DNA from: Lewinellaceae bacterium
Lineage (GTDB): Bacteria; Bacteroidota; Bacteroidia; Chitinophagales; Saprospiraceae
DNA length: 64,000 nucleotides
Reading direction: 5' to 3'
Assembly: GCA_020636225.1 (NCBI GenBank)
Contig: JACJYI010000002.1
Span: 310,001-374,000, forward strand
Positions within the stretch are counted from its first letter, which is position 1. Every line of letters begins with the position of its first letter. Positions 28,601 through 36,266 of this stretch are shown here, piece after piece. The translations under genes and the position numbers were made by a program. The notes beneath the pieces were generated by a model, which did no database searches, was not told the origin of the DNA, and worked only from the letters and a program-made list of their open reading frames with translations.

Positions 28601-31600
28601 CGCCGCTTGAACACCTGGATCGTTTATGGTCTCGACAACTGTCAGGTCGCTACTGGCGTCGCAATTGTCGACCCAGTAGTCCTGGTAGGGCCGCAGCCAG
28701 GCGACGTCATTGTTACAATCCCCGGCAATATTCGGCAAGGTGACATTCATCGGACAGTTGACAACCTGGAGAGGTGATTCGTCATCATTCACTGTCACAC
28801 TGATGCTACAGGTAGCCGTATTTCCTTCTGCGTCAGAAACCGTCCAAATGACGTTGGTCGTTCCTTTGGGGAAGTCTTCAGCATTCAGACTTGAAGAGAA
28901 GTTGAAATCATTTTGCACCAATGTGACAATACAATTGTCTCCAGTGGCAACTGGATCGAATTCAGCACCGGATACGGTGTAGGCGCAATCATAGTTGCCC
29001 AGGCCATCCTGGCTGGTGGTCTTGACGATCGGTGAAGCCGCACAGGTTATGGTTGGATTCTCTCCGTCCACTACACTGATCTGGTAGGTGCATGTGGTGG
29101 TATTGTTACTGGCATCGGTCACCGTCCAGGTCACGATATAATTGGCCGAGAGGCCGGTTCCAGGCAAGCTGAATGTCGATCCTTTGAGTGAAGAAAGATC
29201 AGCACCTGGACCAAAACCGGCGCCCATCGTCAGAATTGACATACTGTAGGAGACGGTATACGGGCCAGGACAGTTGTCCGTGACCATGGTAGGATCAAGA
29301 GAAGTATCCGCTCCACCCAGGGTATAGGCGCAATCACCGGAGACATCATCCCCGGCCGAGCCTGTAGACAGATTCTGATCGCCTACACAGGTAAAACTGG
29401 GATCTTCCTGATCGATCACTGTGATCGTAAAGGAACAAGTACCCGTGTTACCCGCATCATCCGAAGCCGTATAGGTCACAATATTCGCTCCTTTGACGTA
29501 TGTGCCTGTTCCGGCATTGTTTGTATTGGCAGAAGATCCGGTGTTGGAGGCCCAGCCAATCATGGTGATGCCGCAGTTATCGATCATCTCACCATCCTGG
29601 GGCTGATCGATGGCATCCAGATAGGGAGCTACTGTCGGGATCGTTTCTGTCATGCCAAGGTTGGCAATGCCGGTTGTCGTGCAAATCCCGGGATCTGTAT
29701 CCACGGTAATATCCGGCGGGCAGTTCAGGGTAGGATCGGTTGTATCATCGAACAGATCCACCTGCTGGCTCTGCTGGGCAAAGTTTCCATTCCCGTCATC
29801 GTATATCCAGTTGACAGCATAATTTCCTGCGGCATTGATCAGGTAGCCTGGCATGCCAGGTCCGCATCCATCAGGTACCAGCGTCGCACCTGCAATGGAC
29901 GCCGTGCCATAAATGACAGTGCCATTACAGTCGGTGGCGGTCGGTGCACAGAGCATGAAGCTGCTGCAATCCGTAAATAGGGTGGTACCGGGGTTGATCG
30001 CCGGTAATGGCATGACATCGGGTACGGGAGCGTTGTTATCCTGCAAGGTAACCGTGAAGACACACTGATCCGTGTTGCCTCCTTTATCGGTGATTTCCAG
30101 CGTTACATCAAAAGTGCCTCCGTCGACCGGCATCATCGGGGCAAAGATGGTTCCCAGAGTCGTACCTGCAGTAGGTAGTTGGCTGATGGTATAATCCGGG
30201 CAGTTCTCATTGATCACAGCGATGTTGCCGGTGTAGTCAGGAATACCTGCGTTGGAACAGATCGTAGGTAGGAATAGGTCGCCATCACAAGTAATCTCCG
30301 GAACCTGTGTGTCATTGACCGTTACTGTGAAGGAGCAGGTTTTTGTATTGTTTGCCTGATCCGTCACAGTATAGGTGATGGTGGATACACCTACAGGGAA
30401 TGAAGCAAACGATACATTGTTCCCAACACCGCAAAGGAATGTGAAATCCGTGATGTCAACAGTAGGATCGTTTGGGGCGATACCTTGTTCCGTCAATCGG
30501 AAGCCGATAATATCGCCGGCATTGGCCGCAAAAATTGCCGTGCCATTCTGAGTGTTGAAAGCCCCGAGTGAAAGGGGATAGAACGTACCATTGATCGTAT
30601 ATCCGAAGTCATCGGTGGAGCCGGGTCCAACCGGAATGTAAGACCATGCAAAGGAGATGATGCCACTGTTGGGGACAACGATATTGACATTGACCGTACT
30701 TTGATCAATGGTCAATTGTGTCGGTGCTCCGGACCAATCTACACCCGGAACAGGGGGTGACCAGTTGCCTGGCGCATATTCTCCGGCAAAACCAACCTGG
30801 TCCATGCAGGAAATACCCTGAAAGGTCAGGATGTTGATCATGTTGCCATCCGGATCGAGACCCTCTACGTCGAGATTGAGTACACCAGGGCAGTTGTCGG
30901 AGTAGGCTGCTTCATCCCAAAGAGTGTTTTGGAAACAGTTATCGGTCACATTGCTGAGAACCTGATTCGCAGGACAGGTTACTTCTGGCATGACGACATC
31001 CTTGATCTCGAACATGAAACTGTGCGTCTCATCGTTGCCACAAGCGTCAGTGGCGGTATAGGTAATATTATATGTACCTGGAATATAGAATTGATCGGCA
31101 TTGGCATCATCGCCAACGCTGGACAAAGCACCAGTGAAGAGGGCAGGGGAAGAGGTGATCACCCAGGAATAAGTAGGTGCCCCCTGGCAATCACTGCTCG
31201 CCAGGACCTGGAGGACCGTCGTACCGGTCAGATCAATACCGCAGGTCATTGGATCATTGGCCAGGATTAACGTGTCTGTTGGAGCAATCGCAAAAACCGG
31301 TGCAGCGGTATTGGTGATGATCAGATCCAGTTTGGCCAAGGGTTGGGTTGGGCCAGGAGGAACTGGTGTGATCGCATTGCCGTTTCCATCATCTGCTGTC
31401 CAGCGACGACGGATATGGGAAACGGTCGGACAATTCCAAGGGAAGACATTGAACTGGTCATTGAAGATCTCCGTCGGATCAGATGCACAGTTGTCCGTTG
31501 CCGTTGGTACATATATATTGGCGAAGTAATTCTGGACTACGGCAAAATCGGGTGAGTCACAGTTCAGGGTGACGGTAAAACGGTTGGTTCCGGGCCCACC

Positions 31601-32407
31601 ATAGCTGAGAGAGACGATGGCATTGGACGCTGGTGAAACCCCTATGATCGCATACCAGTCCGCAATGATCGTGCTCTCCGGTACCCAGGTAGGATCTTGG
31701 TTGTCATTGACCGTTACCGTGAAATTGCAGGTAGCTGTCTGATTGCCATCATCGACCGTCATCAGGACATTGGTCACATTCAATGGAAACTGGATGGTTG
31801 ACAGATCATTGGAGAAGACTGCAGCCCCACCATTTAGTGAATAGCTGATGGCAGGCGTGTTACAGTTGTCACCATATTCCAGTGGATTTGTCGCATCCAG
31901 AGAAGTAACATCCGTAAATACAAGGCCAGGGATATCTGCCGTGCAAACCATCGGATCTGTATTGACGACCTGATTGGCCGGACAGACGATGGTCGGCGCC
32001 TTTGTATCATTGACATCGATAATCACTTCCACTGGCGCACTTGAACAGCCAGAGCCGTTTTGGGCCCGCACCCAGATGCTGAATGGAAATGACGTGCCAT
32101 TGCAGACGACAACTAACGGTGTACCACTGAAGAGTGTATAGGCTCCAGCTGGCCCTGTTGTCGCGTAGGCCAGTTCACAACCCACGTCGCATGGAGCGAT
32201 CCCTCCATTGACCGGATTGACAACACCGGCCAGGGATGCTTGTGTAATAATCGCCTGGGTACCTCCCATATTAATGGTGTAGTTCACAGGGCCGACAGCA
32301 GGAGCTGTATTACACTGGGCGTGAAGCGTGCCAGAAGAGGCAGCAGTCAACAACATCATCAAGCTGATTCCGAGAACGGAAAAAAGCACAGAGAAACGGT
32401 TTCTCAT
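22646..32407 (-). CDS. Giant HYR-repeat surface protein with dockerin-like, cohesin-like and T9SS type A sorting domains
   Basis: A 3253-residue exported protein. The start at 32407 gives a signal peptide (MRNRFSVLFSVLGISLMMLL, ending TLHAQ); a longer frame reaches 32494. After an N-terminal domain (about 30-130), some 23 HYR-type repeats run to about residue 2748, many starting with the pattern AP.I.CP..Q. Then come a SprB-like repeat (2749-2831), a carboxypeptidase-regulatory-like domain (2832-2890), a dockerin-like region (2890-3010) with the paired helices VTSLDFAIIQQHIL and INGIDIAQFQFTIL and acidic loops DENGNNQ and GDVNGDVD, a cohesin-like domain (3016-3167), and a type A sorting domain (3168-3253, NRPNPFSDQTLIEF). 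It should be exported by T9SS and attached at the surface, probably as an adhesin. The sorting role is family knowledge; adhesion is inference. Confidence 0.9.
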   Translation of the reverse strand: MRNRFSVLFSVLGISLMMLLTAASSGTLHAQCNTAPAVGPVNYTINMGGTQAIITQASLAGVVNPVNGGIAPCDVGCELAYATTGPAGAYTLFSGTPLVVVCNGTSFPFSIWVRAQNGSGCSSAPVEVIIDVNDTKAPTIVCPANQVVNTDPMVCTADIPGLVFTDVTSLDATNPLEYGDNCNTPAISYSLNGGAAVFSNDLSTIQFPLNVTNVLMTVDDGNQTATCNFTVTVNDNQDPTWVPESTIIADWYAIIGVSPASNAIVSLSYGGPGTNRFTVTLNCDSPDFAVVQNYFANIYVPTATDNCASDPTEIFNDQFNVFPWNCPTVSHIRRRWTADDGNGNAITPVPPGPTQPLAKLDLIITNTAAPVFAIAPTDTLILANDPMTCGIDLTGTTVLQVLASSDCQGAPTYSWVITSSPALFTGALSSVGDDANADQFYIPGTYNITYTATDACGNDETHSFMFEIKDVVMPEVTCPANQVLSNVTDNCFQNTLWDEAAYSDNCPGVLNLDVEGLDPDGNMINILTFQGISCMDQVGFAGEYAPGNWSPPVPGVDWSGAPTQLTIDQSTVNVNIVVPNSGIISFAWSYIPVGPGSTDDFGYTINGTFYPLSLGAFNTQNGTAIFAANAGDIIGFRLTEQGIAPNDPTVDITDFTFLCGVGNNVSFASFPVGVSTITYTVTDQANNTKTCSFTVTVNDTQVPEITCDGDLFLPTICSNAGIPDYTGNIAVINENCPDYTISQLPTAGTTLGTIFAPMMPVDGGTFDVTLEITDKGGNTDQCVFTVTLQDNNAPVPDVMPLPAINPGTTLFTDCSSFMLCAPTATDCNGTVIYGTASIAGATLVPDGCGPGMPGYLINAAGNYAVNWIYDDGNGNFAQQSQQVDLFDDTTDPTLNCPPDITVDTDPGICTTTGIANLGMTETIPTVAPYLDAIDQPQDGEMIDNCGITMIGWASNTGSSANTNNAGTGTYVKGANIVTYTASDDAGNTGTCSFTITVIDQEDPSFTCVGDQNLSTGSAGDDVSGDCAYTLGGADTSLDPTMVTDNCPGPYTVSYSMSILTMGAGFGPGADLSSLKGSTFSLPGTGLSANYIVTWTVTDASNNTTTCTYQISVVDGENPTITCAASPIVKTTSQDGLGNYDCAYTVSGAEFDPVATGDNCIVTLVQNDFNFSSSLNAEDFPKGTTNVIWTVSDAEGNTATCSISVTVNDDESPLQVVNCPMNVTLPNIAGDCNNDVAWLRPYQDYWVDNCDASSDLTVVETINDPGVQAAINNNYPYDQTNPLSIPQTSFPVGTTTILYTVTDQSNNTSTCSFTVTIEDIEAPQVICPADQVLGITCGQGSVQNYIPSITLVSDNCSDYTITQNPAAGTNLALVPGLTPADGEVFDVTITVTDNNPQGLSTSCTFTVTLDEVSVPVPTINGPSLPPAFSECNDITIAAPTALECGNTIYGIPSQGTLVNVSPPVYQYGIGNYFVIWTYVGTNGSVQQSQQITVLEDLTPPNAQCKPVNVNLSSSNPGSVSVNATAFNNNSTDNCSIVGYSFSVNGGAYSSSKMFGCSEVGVHNISLEVLDFNGNKGYCATTLTINDVTPPTIIGGCPSNLSVNTSNDGGYNCSGLATIPVPNVSDNCAIGSYTLTLNGPDGISNLNAQISNPLFATLSKGLTNATYTVIDEHGLSANCSFSITVIDNELPGITCAASGSRNTSADGQGDCEYTINGNEFDPISFIDNCPGATITNSLNNSSSLAGVVLTTGTYPVTWTVTDAVGLTATCTLEITVVDDEAPIINFCQSNKTQNVTAGTCNALVTWSPTFEGTGDVDDNCGISTITESISDPDVVPVYPYFQNGPYPPFLLNQALFPIGITTISYTVNDINGNSSVCSFTIEVIDNIAPTVTCPPNQTMNTICADGTVQDYLGLIQNVSDNCAGNLIYDQSPAEGTLLANVPGLTPADGESFTVTITVTDPNPLGLSGNCSFTVTLDDVNLPVPDQASLPKDSTDCNSLILSPPTANDCGDIINGIPDKGNQISFNPPLYEFTTGLYTVIWTYVGTNGSVQQTQQIIVEDDLVPPVMDCDDITINLDAAGNASITPAQIDGGTKDNCGIANLSLSQSIFTCAHVGNNTVTLTAVDVHGNSNTCTANVLVRDVTAPTFNTGNSTITANCQTIPPVPNVLPSDACGILSNIFNETTTKGLNPNNCNFYTYTIVRTWTATDVNNNVSTLQQVINVQDVEDPVWTSAMPDTIYGVTNPFNCQGQILLVVDNIKLTDNCAAFANLAVTFQGTNGSSGTLNASGQYPIGETTLFFTATDPCGNHSFKEVVIIIEDKTPPTAVCVNSITLPLNPQGDLVIPAFIVDNGSYDNCLTPFSTNEVTLDVFPDTFDCDDAGKSFTITLTVTDLAGNTASCPATLTVIDNTIPTLISCAPDVTIDCQNTIDPLVLGFPTVSDACGTSFNFTDATVTVGGTICYNIIRTWSIIDGSGNNLNCTQTISVTDNQAPVFTSSLPADITIACGVNPPTPPTLVATDNCGTPVTVGITETSTQTSNNTCTDYAYVVTRTWTATDACGNATFHTQTITVVDIQAPVIFGLPVDTVFLYTNDFNADSCTVDVNLVAQIIDCQDASDIVVTNNSPVGSGGISASGKYSADQLYTITFTATDLCGNQSQRTVHIRVIDNSIPNAFCIAQVNVSLNSDGLAVITSAQIDDLSKDNCTAYPDLAFTLSQDSFDCKDLGVNIVQMTVTDQQGNSNTCSSSINVDADPALTINTTVNVTPETFMNANDGAIDVTVTGGSGQFTYLWTPGNAITPSIANLASGTYTLMITDVNTGCMKTIQVFVQIAGVPFDTISGKILTPWGKPVARTYVNMTGSQSGTYFTDIDGYYEFIVPSGSTVTVRPSKDTLPANGVTSLDFAIIQQHILAPPNLKPLQQTWQLIAADENGNNQINGIDIAQFQFTILNNKDTFPNVTSWVFVDASHVFPMPTEPWATGWPDQVTYPVISGNKPNTDFIAIKMGDVNGDVDTTKVTGGDIELTRSDDAMILSIQDQKLVQGQTLAVPVTVGNIEAIRAYQLAWAFDPSVLQFTGATGQVLSGMSIGNFGTDDQVNGLLTHLWASPNSTQLNTGDVMFTMYFNVLADQARLSDILDLTTSYVGEIAYVDPQTPVGIDLVFQPIQDQPETTVPFALLGNRPNPFSDQTLIEFTLPQAGPVKLMVMDLTGKPVLVRRTEGVAGYNAIPVHQSEMSVPGLYHYILESNGSRALGKLIYQD
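26230..30310 (-). repeat. Higher-order repeat of multi-HYR blocks inside the giant gene
   Basis: Blocks of several HYR domains plus an Ig-like unit recur as a set. The segment encoding TYVGTNGSVQQSQQI at about 27940 recurs at about 26250 with TYVGTNGSVQQTQQI, and a diverged copy (NGNFAQQSQQV) is near 29765. The landmark GGATCCATTxGTACC at 26267 and 27959 gives a spacing of 1692 bases (564 codons). The next copy is about 1.8 kb further on. Similarity is highest between the two copies nearest the 3' end. Confidence 0.75.
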
Positions 32408-32887
32408 AGCAAATCGATTTGAAGGGTTTTGCAGAAGGATGGACAGCTTCCCGTACCGGGAAACTCCTGAGGGGTGTTCGCAGTGCATGCACATCGGTTT
32501 TTTGGGGCCCTTGTGCCATCTAAAAGAGTGTTGGGTCTCTGATAGAGAATGCCTAAGGGTTTCAACGCGCTAATGTACGCATTAAAAGATTATGTAATAG
32601 GAATAAGCACCTGAAAAGACGGAACAGATGCCGTTCAGACCGTATATATGCTCTGGGAAAGCAGGTCAATCTAAGAGGTTTTTCCCTGAGATGAAAGTCC
32701 TGTACACTGGAATCCCCAATATTTTCACCTTTTTTGAAGAACAGGAGGCTATTGACAGGTTGGATATACCTTGTTATGGGTATTTTCCACAAGCGGCATG
32801 GAGTTGCAAGGTAAGGTGACGGGTGGTGAAGGAGCGATCCGTTGTCAGAAGGTATTCCGTATCCTGCGCGGTGCATGCATAGAAGAG
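32408..32887. other. 480-base non-coding stretch upstream of the HYR giant
   Basis: No convincing gene is seen on either strand. The stretch should hold the promoter of the giant gene, but no perfect TAnnTTTG box was found. It contains a short hairpin (TTCCCG-TAC-CGGGAA, 32448-32462) in the probable leader, and the sequence GTGCATGCA at both ends (32483-32491, where it is part of the palindrome GTGCATGCAC, and 32871-32879). Confidence 0.6.
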
Positions 32888-32959
32888 TAGCCCCGCCAAG
32901 AATCGAACTTGGATCTAATCATTAGGAATGACTTATTCTATCCGTTGAACTACAGGGCC
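32888..32959 (-). tRNA. tRNA-Arg (anticodon CCT)
   Basis: A minus-strand cloverleaf of 72 bases: acceptor GGCCCTG/CGGGGCT with two G-U pairs, D stem GTTC/GAAT, anticodon stem AGTCA/TGATT with loop TTCCTAA, and T arm CCAAG-TTCGATT-CTTGG, discriminator A. CCA is not encoded. The anticodon CCT reads AGG. Confidence 0.94.
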
Positions 32960-32986
32960 AGTCGCCGACAATGTCGGTACGCCCTG

Positions 32987-32994
32987 CAAAAATA
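32987..32994 (-). promoter_or_regulatory. Minus-7 box of tRNA-Arg promoter
   Basis: Minus-strand TATTTTTG is a perfect TAnnTTTG element 28 bases upstream of the mature tRNA-Arg 5' end. Confidence 0.7.
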
Positions 32995-33023
32995 GCTATC
33001 TTTCCGATCTGACAAACTCCACT

Positions 33024-33386
33024 ATGCATCCCGAGGACGTGCGTGAATACTGTCTGTCCAAACCAGGAGCCACCGAAGAGCTGCCGTTTGGTCCCGATAC
33101 CCTGGTCTTCAAGGTGATGGGAAAGATATTTGCCCTGATGGGACTGGATCAGCCGGACTGCCGGGTCAACCTCAAATGCGATCCCGAACGGGCGATCCAG
33201 CTTCGGGCGGAATGCCCGCAAAATGTCCTGCCCGGATACCACATGAACAAGGTGCACTGGAATACTGTCGTTTGCGACCAGGGATTGTCCCGACAACTGG
33301 TCCACCAATTGATCGACCATTCCTATGAACTGGTCATCGCCTCTCTTCCCGCAAAACGCCGTGCCGAGCTCTATGGCCTCACATGA
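33024..33386 (+). CDS. MmcQ/YjbR family protein
   Basis: A 120-residue soluble protein of the YjbR/CyaY-like fold. Family landmarks seen: N-terminal CLSKPGATEELPFGPDTLVFKV, GKIFALMGLD, NLKCDPERAIQLR and the C-terminal PGYHMNKVHWNTV segment with the conserved K.HW. These proteins were once called DNA-binding because of a double-wing fold; the biochemical role is not established. A near-match minus-7 box (TATCTTTC, 32997-33004) lies 19 bases upstream. The next gene starts inside this one (14-base overlap). Confidence 0.9.
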   Translation: MHPEDVREYCLSKPGATEELPFGPDTLVFKVMGKIFALMGLDQPDCRVNLKCDPERAIQLRAECPQNVLPGYHMNKVHWNTVVCDQGLSRQLVHQLIDHSYELVIASLPAKRRAELYGLT

Positions 33387-34407
33387 TCCGGAATATTGGG
33401 TGATCGGTGCCGGCCTTGCCGGTGCGCTGGCGGTTCACCGGCTTCGACTTGCCGGCAAGGAGGTCGCCTGGTTCGATCGCAATATTTCCCAAACGGCAAC
33501 CCGCACCGGTGCAGGGATCATGAATCCCATCACCGGCCGAAAGTTTGTCTTTTCCTGGGAGTTCGATGGATTTCACCAGGAAGCACTTCAGGTTTACAGC
33601 CAATTGGAATCCAAGGAGCAGCCTATACTGCACAGACTCTCCATTCTCAAGGGGCTGTCCACGCCGGGTGACGTCAATAACTGGTGCATGAGGGTAGGTT
33701 CAGAACCTTATAGCCGGTTTATACAGGAACCCAGGCCTGGTTCAGATTTTCCCGTCTTGCAGAATTGCCTGGCGATGGGAGAGATTTCTCCAGTCTATCG
33801 TGTCGATATGCAAGCCGTGGTCGATCAGGTCATAGAGCGGTGGGGGCCGCCAGATACTGGAGAGATGACAGCGGTCGGTCATCTGAAAACCCCCGTTGGG
33901 GAGAGGGACATCCCTGACCGAGGGAAATTGATCCTGGCCACCGGATCGCCGGTTGAAGCGATCGTCGGTCTCCAACTTCCGTTATCCCCCTACCAGGGTC
34001 AGGCGCTGATCATCCGGACTCGGGATTTGCCCACAGACAGAATCATTCACCACAAGTTGAAAGTAGTGCCTTACGGGGACGACTTGTTTTGGGTCGGCAC
34101 ATTTGATCAGTGGGAGGGGTTGACCGAATCACCTACAGAGCAAGGGCGGCTTCGTTTGGAGGAAGAGCTGGCCCGGAATTTTTCGATTCGATATACGGTA
34201 GTGGATCAAGTGAGCGGGATAAGACCTGCCTCCCGAACACGTCGACCCTTTACAGGTTCTCTGCCCGGACATCCGAATACCTATGTCATCAACGGACTTG
34301 GGACAAAAGGAGCATCCCTGGCTCCGCTTGTCGTGCGCAACCTGTGTGATCACCTGCTTCATGGCCGTGAGATCTGGAAGGAATTGAATCTTCCTCCCAT
34401 GACCTGA
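33373..34407 (+). CDS. FAD-dependent oxidoreductase (DAO family)
   Basis: A 344-residue flavoprotein. The dinucleotide-binding motif VIGAGLAGALAVHRL is at the N-terminus, followed by WFDRNISQTATRTGAGIMNP, where TRTGAGIMNP fits the FAD pyrophosphate loop of D-amino-acid-oxidase-like proteins. The C-terminal part has the SGIRPASRTRRPFTG and VINGLGTKGASLAP segments common to this family. The ATG at 33373 overlaps the MmcQ-like gene by 14 bases and places the nucleotide-binding strand right at the N-terminus, as expected. Substrate unknown; amino-acid or modified-tRNA oxidation are possible but not supported here. Confidence 0.85.
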   Translation: MASHDPEYWVIGAGLAGALAVHRLRLAGKEVAWFDRNISQTATRTGAGIMNPITGRKFVFSWEFDGFHQEALQVYSQLESKEQPILHRLSILKGLSTPGDVNNWCMRVGSEPYSRFIQEPRPGSDFPVLQNCLAMGEISPVYRVDMQAVVDQVIERWGPPDTGEMTAVGHLKTPVGERDIPDRGKLILATGSPVEAIVGLQLPLSPYQGQALIIRTRDLPTDRIIHHKLKVVPYGDDLFWVGTFDQWEGLTESPTEQGRLRLEEELARNFSIRYTVVDQVSGIRPASRTRRPFTGSLPGHPNTYVINGLGTKGASLAPLVVRNLCDHLLHGREIWKELNLPPMT

Positions 34408-34489
34408 TCATCTGACGTCGGACGATCAGACCGGCAGATTGGTCGACTTGGCGGCCAGCCGGGAACTTCAACCGTCCTATCTTTATTCT

Positions 34490-35137
34490 ATGAGTACAAC
34501 AAGGAAAGAAGATATGAACCAATCTACTCCCGAGGCCCACGCCGAGACCATCATTCGCAACCATGTGGTGATGTCCATGGGGGCAGGCATCATTCCCGTC
34601 ATGATCGTGGATATCGTGGCAGTGACGGCTTTGCAGGTCGATATGGTCCGCCAGCTCTGCCAACTCTACCAGGTGGATTTTGAAGAGAATAAGGGAAAGG
34701 CCCTCATCTCCTCGATCACGGCATCCACGGTGGCCCGGGCAGGGGCGAGAAGTCTGGTCAAAGCCCTTCCCGGGATCGGATGGATGATCGGAGGTGTCAC
34801 GGTGTCCCTGTTTGCCGGAGCCAGTACCTATGGATTGGGAAAGGCATTCCAGAAGCATCTGGCGGCAGGAGGGACATTGCTCAATCTCGATCTGTCTGCC
34901 CTGAAGCGTTCTTACCGGGATTTGTTCGAAAAAGGCAAGGAGGTGGTCAAGGATTGGAAGAAAGAGACTCCGACCGCTGAATCAGCCGGAAAAGAAAAAA
35001 CAGATACCCCGGATCCGATTCACCCTGACCCTAGCGCACGGATCAGGGAACTGGCCGAATGGCGAGAGCAGGGTATCCTGACGGAGGAAGAGTTTCAACG
35101 GCTGAAGAAGGCCCTCATGGATCAATTACCTGTCTAG
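34490..35137 (+). CDS. DUF697 membrane protein with C-terminal SHOCT-like motif
   Basis: A 215-residue protein. Residues about 15-125 match the DUF697 pattern: two hydrophobic helical hairpins (MGAGIIPVMIVDIVAVTALQ and the GIGWMIGGVTVSLFAGAS stretch) around the conserved DMVRQLCQLYQVDF segment. A charged linker rich in Lys, Glu and Pro follows, and the last 30 residues (IRELAEWREQGILTEEEFQR) look like a SHOCT oligomerisation motif. DUF697 is often fused to or found beside GTPases; none is nearby. A near-match minus-7 box (TATCTTTA, 34478-34485) ends only 4 bases before the chosen ATG, so a start at 34514 (MNQSTPEA) is possible. It overlaps tsaD tail to tail by 12 bases. Confidence 0.75.
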   Translation: MSTTRKEDMNQSTPEAHAETIIRNHVVMSMGAGIIPVMIVDIVAVTALQVDMVRQLCQLYQVDFEENKGKALISSITASTVARAGARSLVKALPGIGWMIGGVTVSLFAGASTYGLGKAFQKHLAAGGTLLNLDLSALKRSYRDLFEKGKEVVKDWKKETPTAESAGKEKTDTPDPIHPDPSARIRELAEWREQGILTEEEFQRLKKALMDQLPV

Positions 35138-36133
35138 TGGAATTCGGGCCTCGGGCCTGATATCCATGGAAGCCAACTCGCCAGCCAGGTACTTGTAGTA
35201 GCCGGTGATGCCGATCATGGCGGCGTTGTCGGTACTGTAGGCCAGGGGAGGGATATGGGTCGTCCAGCCTTCCTTCCGTCCAACCTCCTCGAACCGTTGA
35301 CGCAAGGCTGAATTGGCCGACACTCCTCCGGCGATGGCGACCTGTGATATTTGCGTGTCCCGGGCAGCCAGGATCAGTTTGTCCAACAGGATTTCAACGA
35401 TATGATGCTGGATCGACGCACAGATATCCGGCAAGGATTCCTGAATGAACCCGGGGTTATTCCTGACCTCGGCCTCGAGGAAATAACGGATGGCCGTTTT
35501 AATGCCGGAAAAACTGAACTGGTATCCAGGTAGCCTGGGGTGAGGCAGGTCAAACACGGGGCTTCCTGAGCGAGCGATCCGATCGATCTCCGGGCCGGCA
35601 GGGTAGCCCAGTCCAAGAAGCTTGCCTGTCTTGTCAAATGCTTCGCCTGCGGCATCATCCTGTGTGCTCCCAAGCAGCTCCAGGTTCAGATGGTCATGAA
35701 TGAGCATGATCTGGGTGTGACCACCAGAGACCAGCAGACACAGGAATGGGAATTCCGGCATCGGCGGTTCGGCAAAATGTGCGAGGACATGCGCATGGAG
35801 ATGATGGACATCAATCAGGGGTATGTTATGGCTGATGGCCAAACCCTTGGCAAAGGCCACGCCGACCATCAGTGACCCCATCAAGCCCGGGCCTCGTGTA
35901 AAGGCGATCGCAGAAAGTTGATCCGCTGATACACCAGATTCCTTCAAGGCAGCATCTACCACCGGGACAATGTTGGCCTGATGGGCTCGTGAGGCCAGTT
36001 CAGGTACCACACCGCCGTACCGTGCATGGATTTCCTGGTCAGCAACAACATTACTGATCACCCGCCCGTCACGGATCACGGCGGCAGCTGTATCGTCACA
36101 GGAAGATTCAATCGCGAGAATGATGATCGACAT
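35126..36133 (-). CDS. tsaD: tRNA N6-adenosine threonylcarbamoyltransferase TsaD
   Basis: A 335-residue member of the Kae1/TsaD family, normal length. It transfers the threonylcarbamoyl group to A37 of ANN-reading tRNAs, working with TsaB and TsaE. Seen: the phosphate-1 loop ILAIESSCDDTAAAVI, the substrate segment GGVVPELASRAH, the metal-binding HHLHAHVLAHF (two His of the HxxxH type), the LVSGGHTQ loop, and the C-terminal STDNAAMIG with the third metal ligand Asp. A perfect minus-7 box on the minus strand lies only 4 bases upstream of the ATG. Confidence 0.97.
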   Translation of the reverse strand: MSIIILAIESSCDDTAAAVIRDGRVISNVVADQEIHARYGGVVPELASRAHQANIVPVVDAALKESGVSADQLSAIAFTRGPGLMGSLMVGVAFAKGLAISHNIPLIDVHHLHAHVLAHFAEPPMPEFPFLCLLVSGGHTQIMLIHDHLNLELLGSTQDDAAGEAFDKTGKLLGLGYPAGPEIDRIARSGSPVFDLPHPRLPGYQFSFSGIKTAIRYFLEAEVRNNPGFIQESLPDICASIQHHIVEILLDKLILAARDTQISQVAIAGGVSANSALRQRFEEVGRKEGWTTHIPPLAYSTDNAAMIGITGYYKYLAGELASMDIRPEARIPLDR

Positions 36134-36137
36134 CTGG

Positions 36138-36145
36138 CAAAGGTA
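36138..36145 (-). promoter_or_regulatory. Minus-7 box abutting tsaD
   Basis: Minus-strand TACCTTTG is a perfect TAnnTTTG element with only CCAG between it and the tsaD ATG. If initiation occurs at the usual distance, the mRNA would begin at or next to the A of the start codon. Confidence 0.65.
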
Positions 36146-36209
36146 TCCGGAACCATGGAATTCTCACTTTCAGGATATCGATCGGCCTGGCAGGTCAAAT
36201 TCGCGAAAC

Positions 36210-36244
36210 TTGAAATTCATTTAATGGGAAATTGTCTATAATTG
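36210..36244 (+). promoter_or_regulatory. Possible promoter of the 193-residue membrane-anchored protein
   Basis: A TTG at 36210-36212 and TATAATTG at 36237-36244 (five of six fixed positions) are spaced by 24 bases, slightly long for the Bacteroidota minus-33/minus-7 pair, and end 22 bases before the ATG. Confidence 0.35.
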
Positions 36245-36266
36245 CACATCAAAATACCCTTGATCT

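Noticed and set aside
22646..32407. Repetitive DNA in the giant gene as a possible CRISPR array
   Set aside because: The repeats are long, divergent and in frame, and they encode HYR domains; there are no short identical repeats with unique spacers and no cas genes.
17968..32407. Cellulosome scaffold and enzyme interpretation
   Set aside because: No glycoside hydrolase or carbohydrate-binding catalytic domains are present; HYR repeats point to adhesion.
32562..32876. Minus-strand open frame of 104 codons before the HYR giant
   Set aside because: Composition is unlike the neighbouring proteins (many Arg, His, Pro and Leu), no family features, and no promoter box in front.
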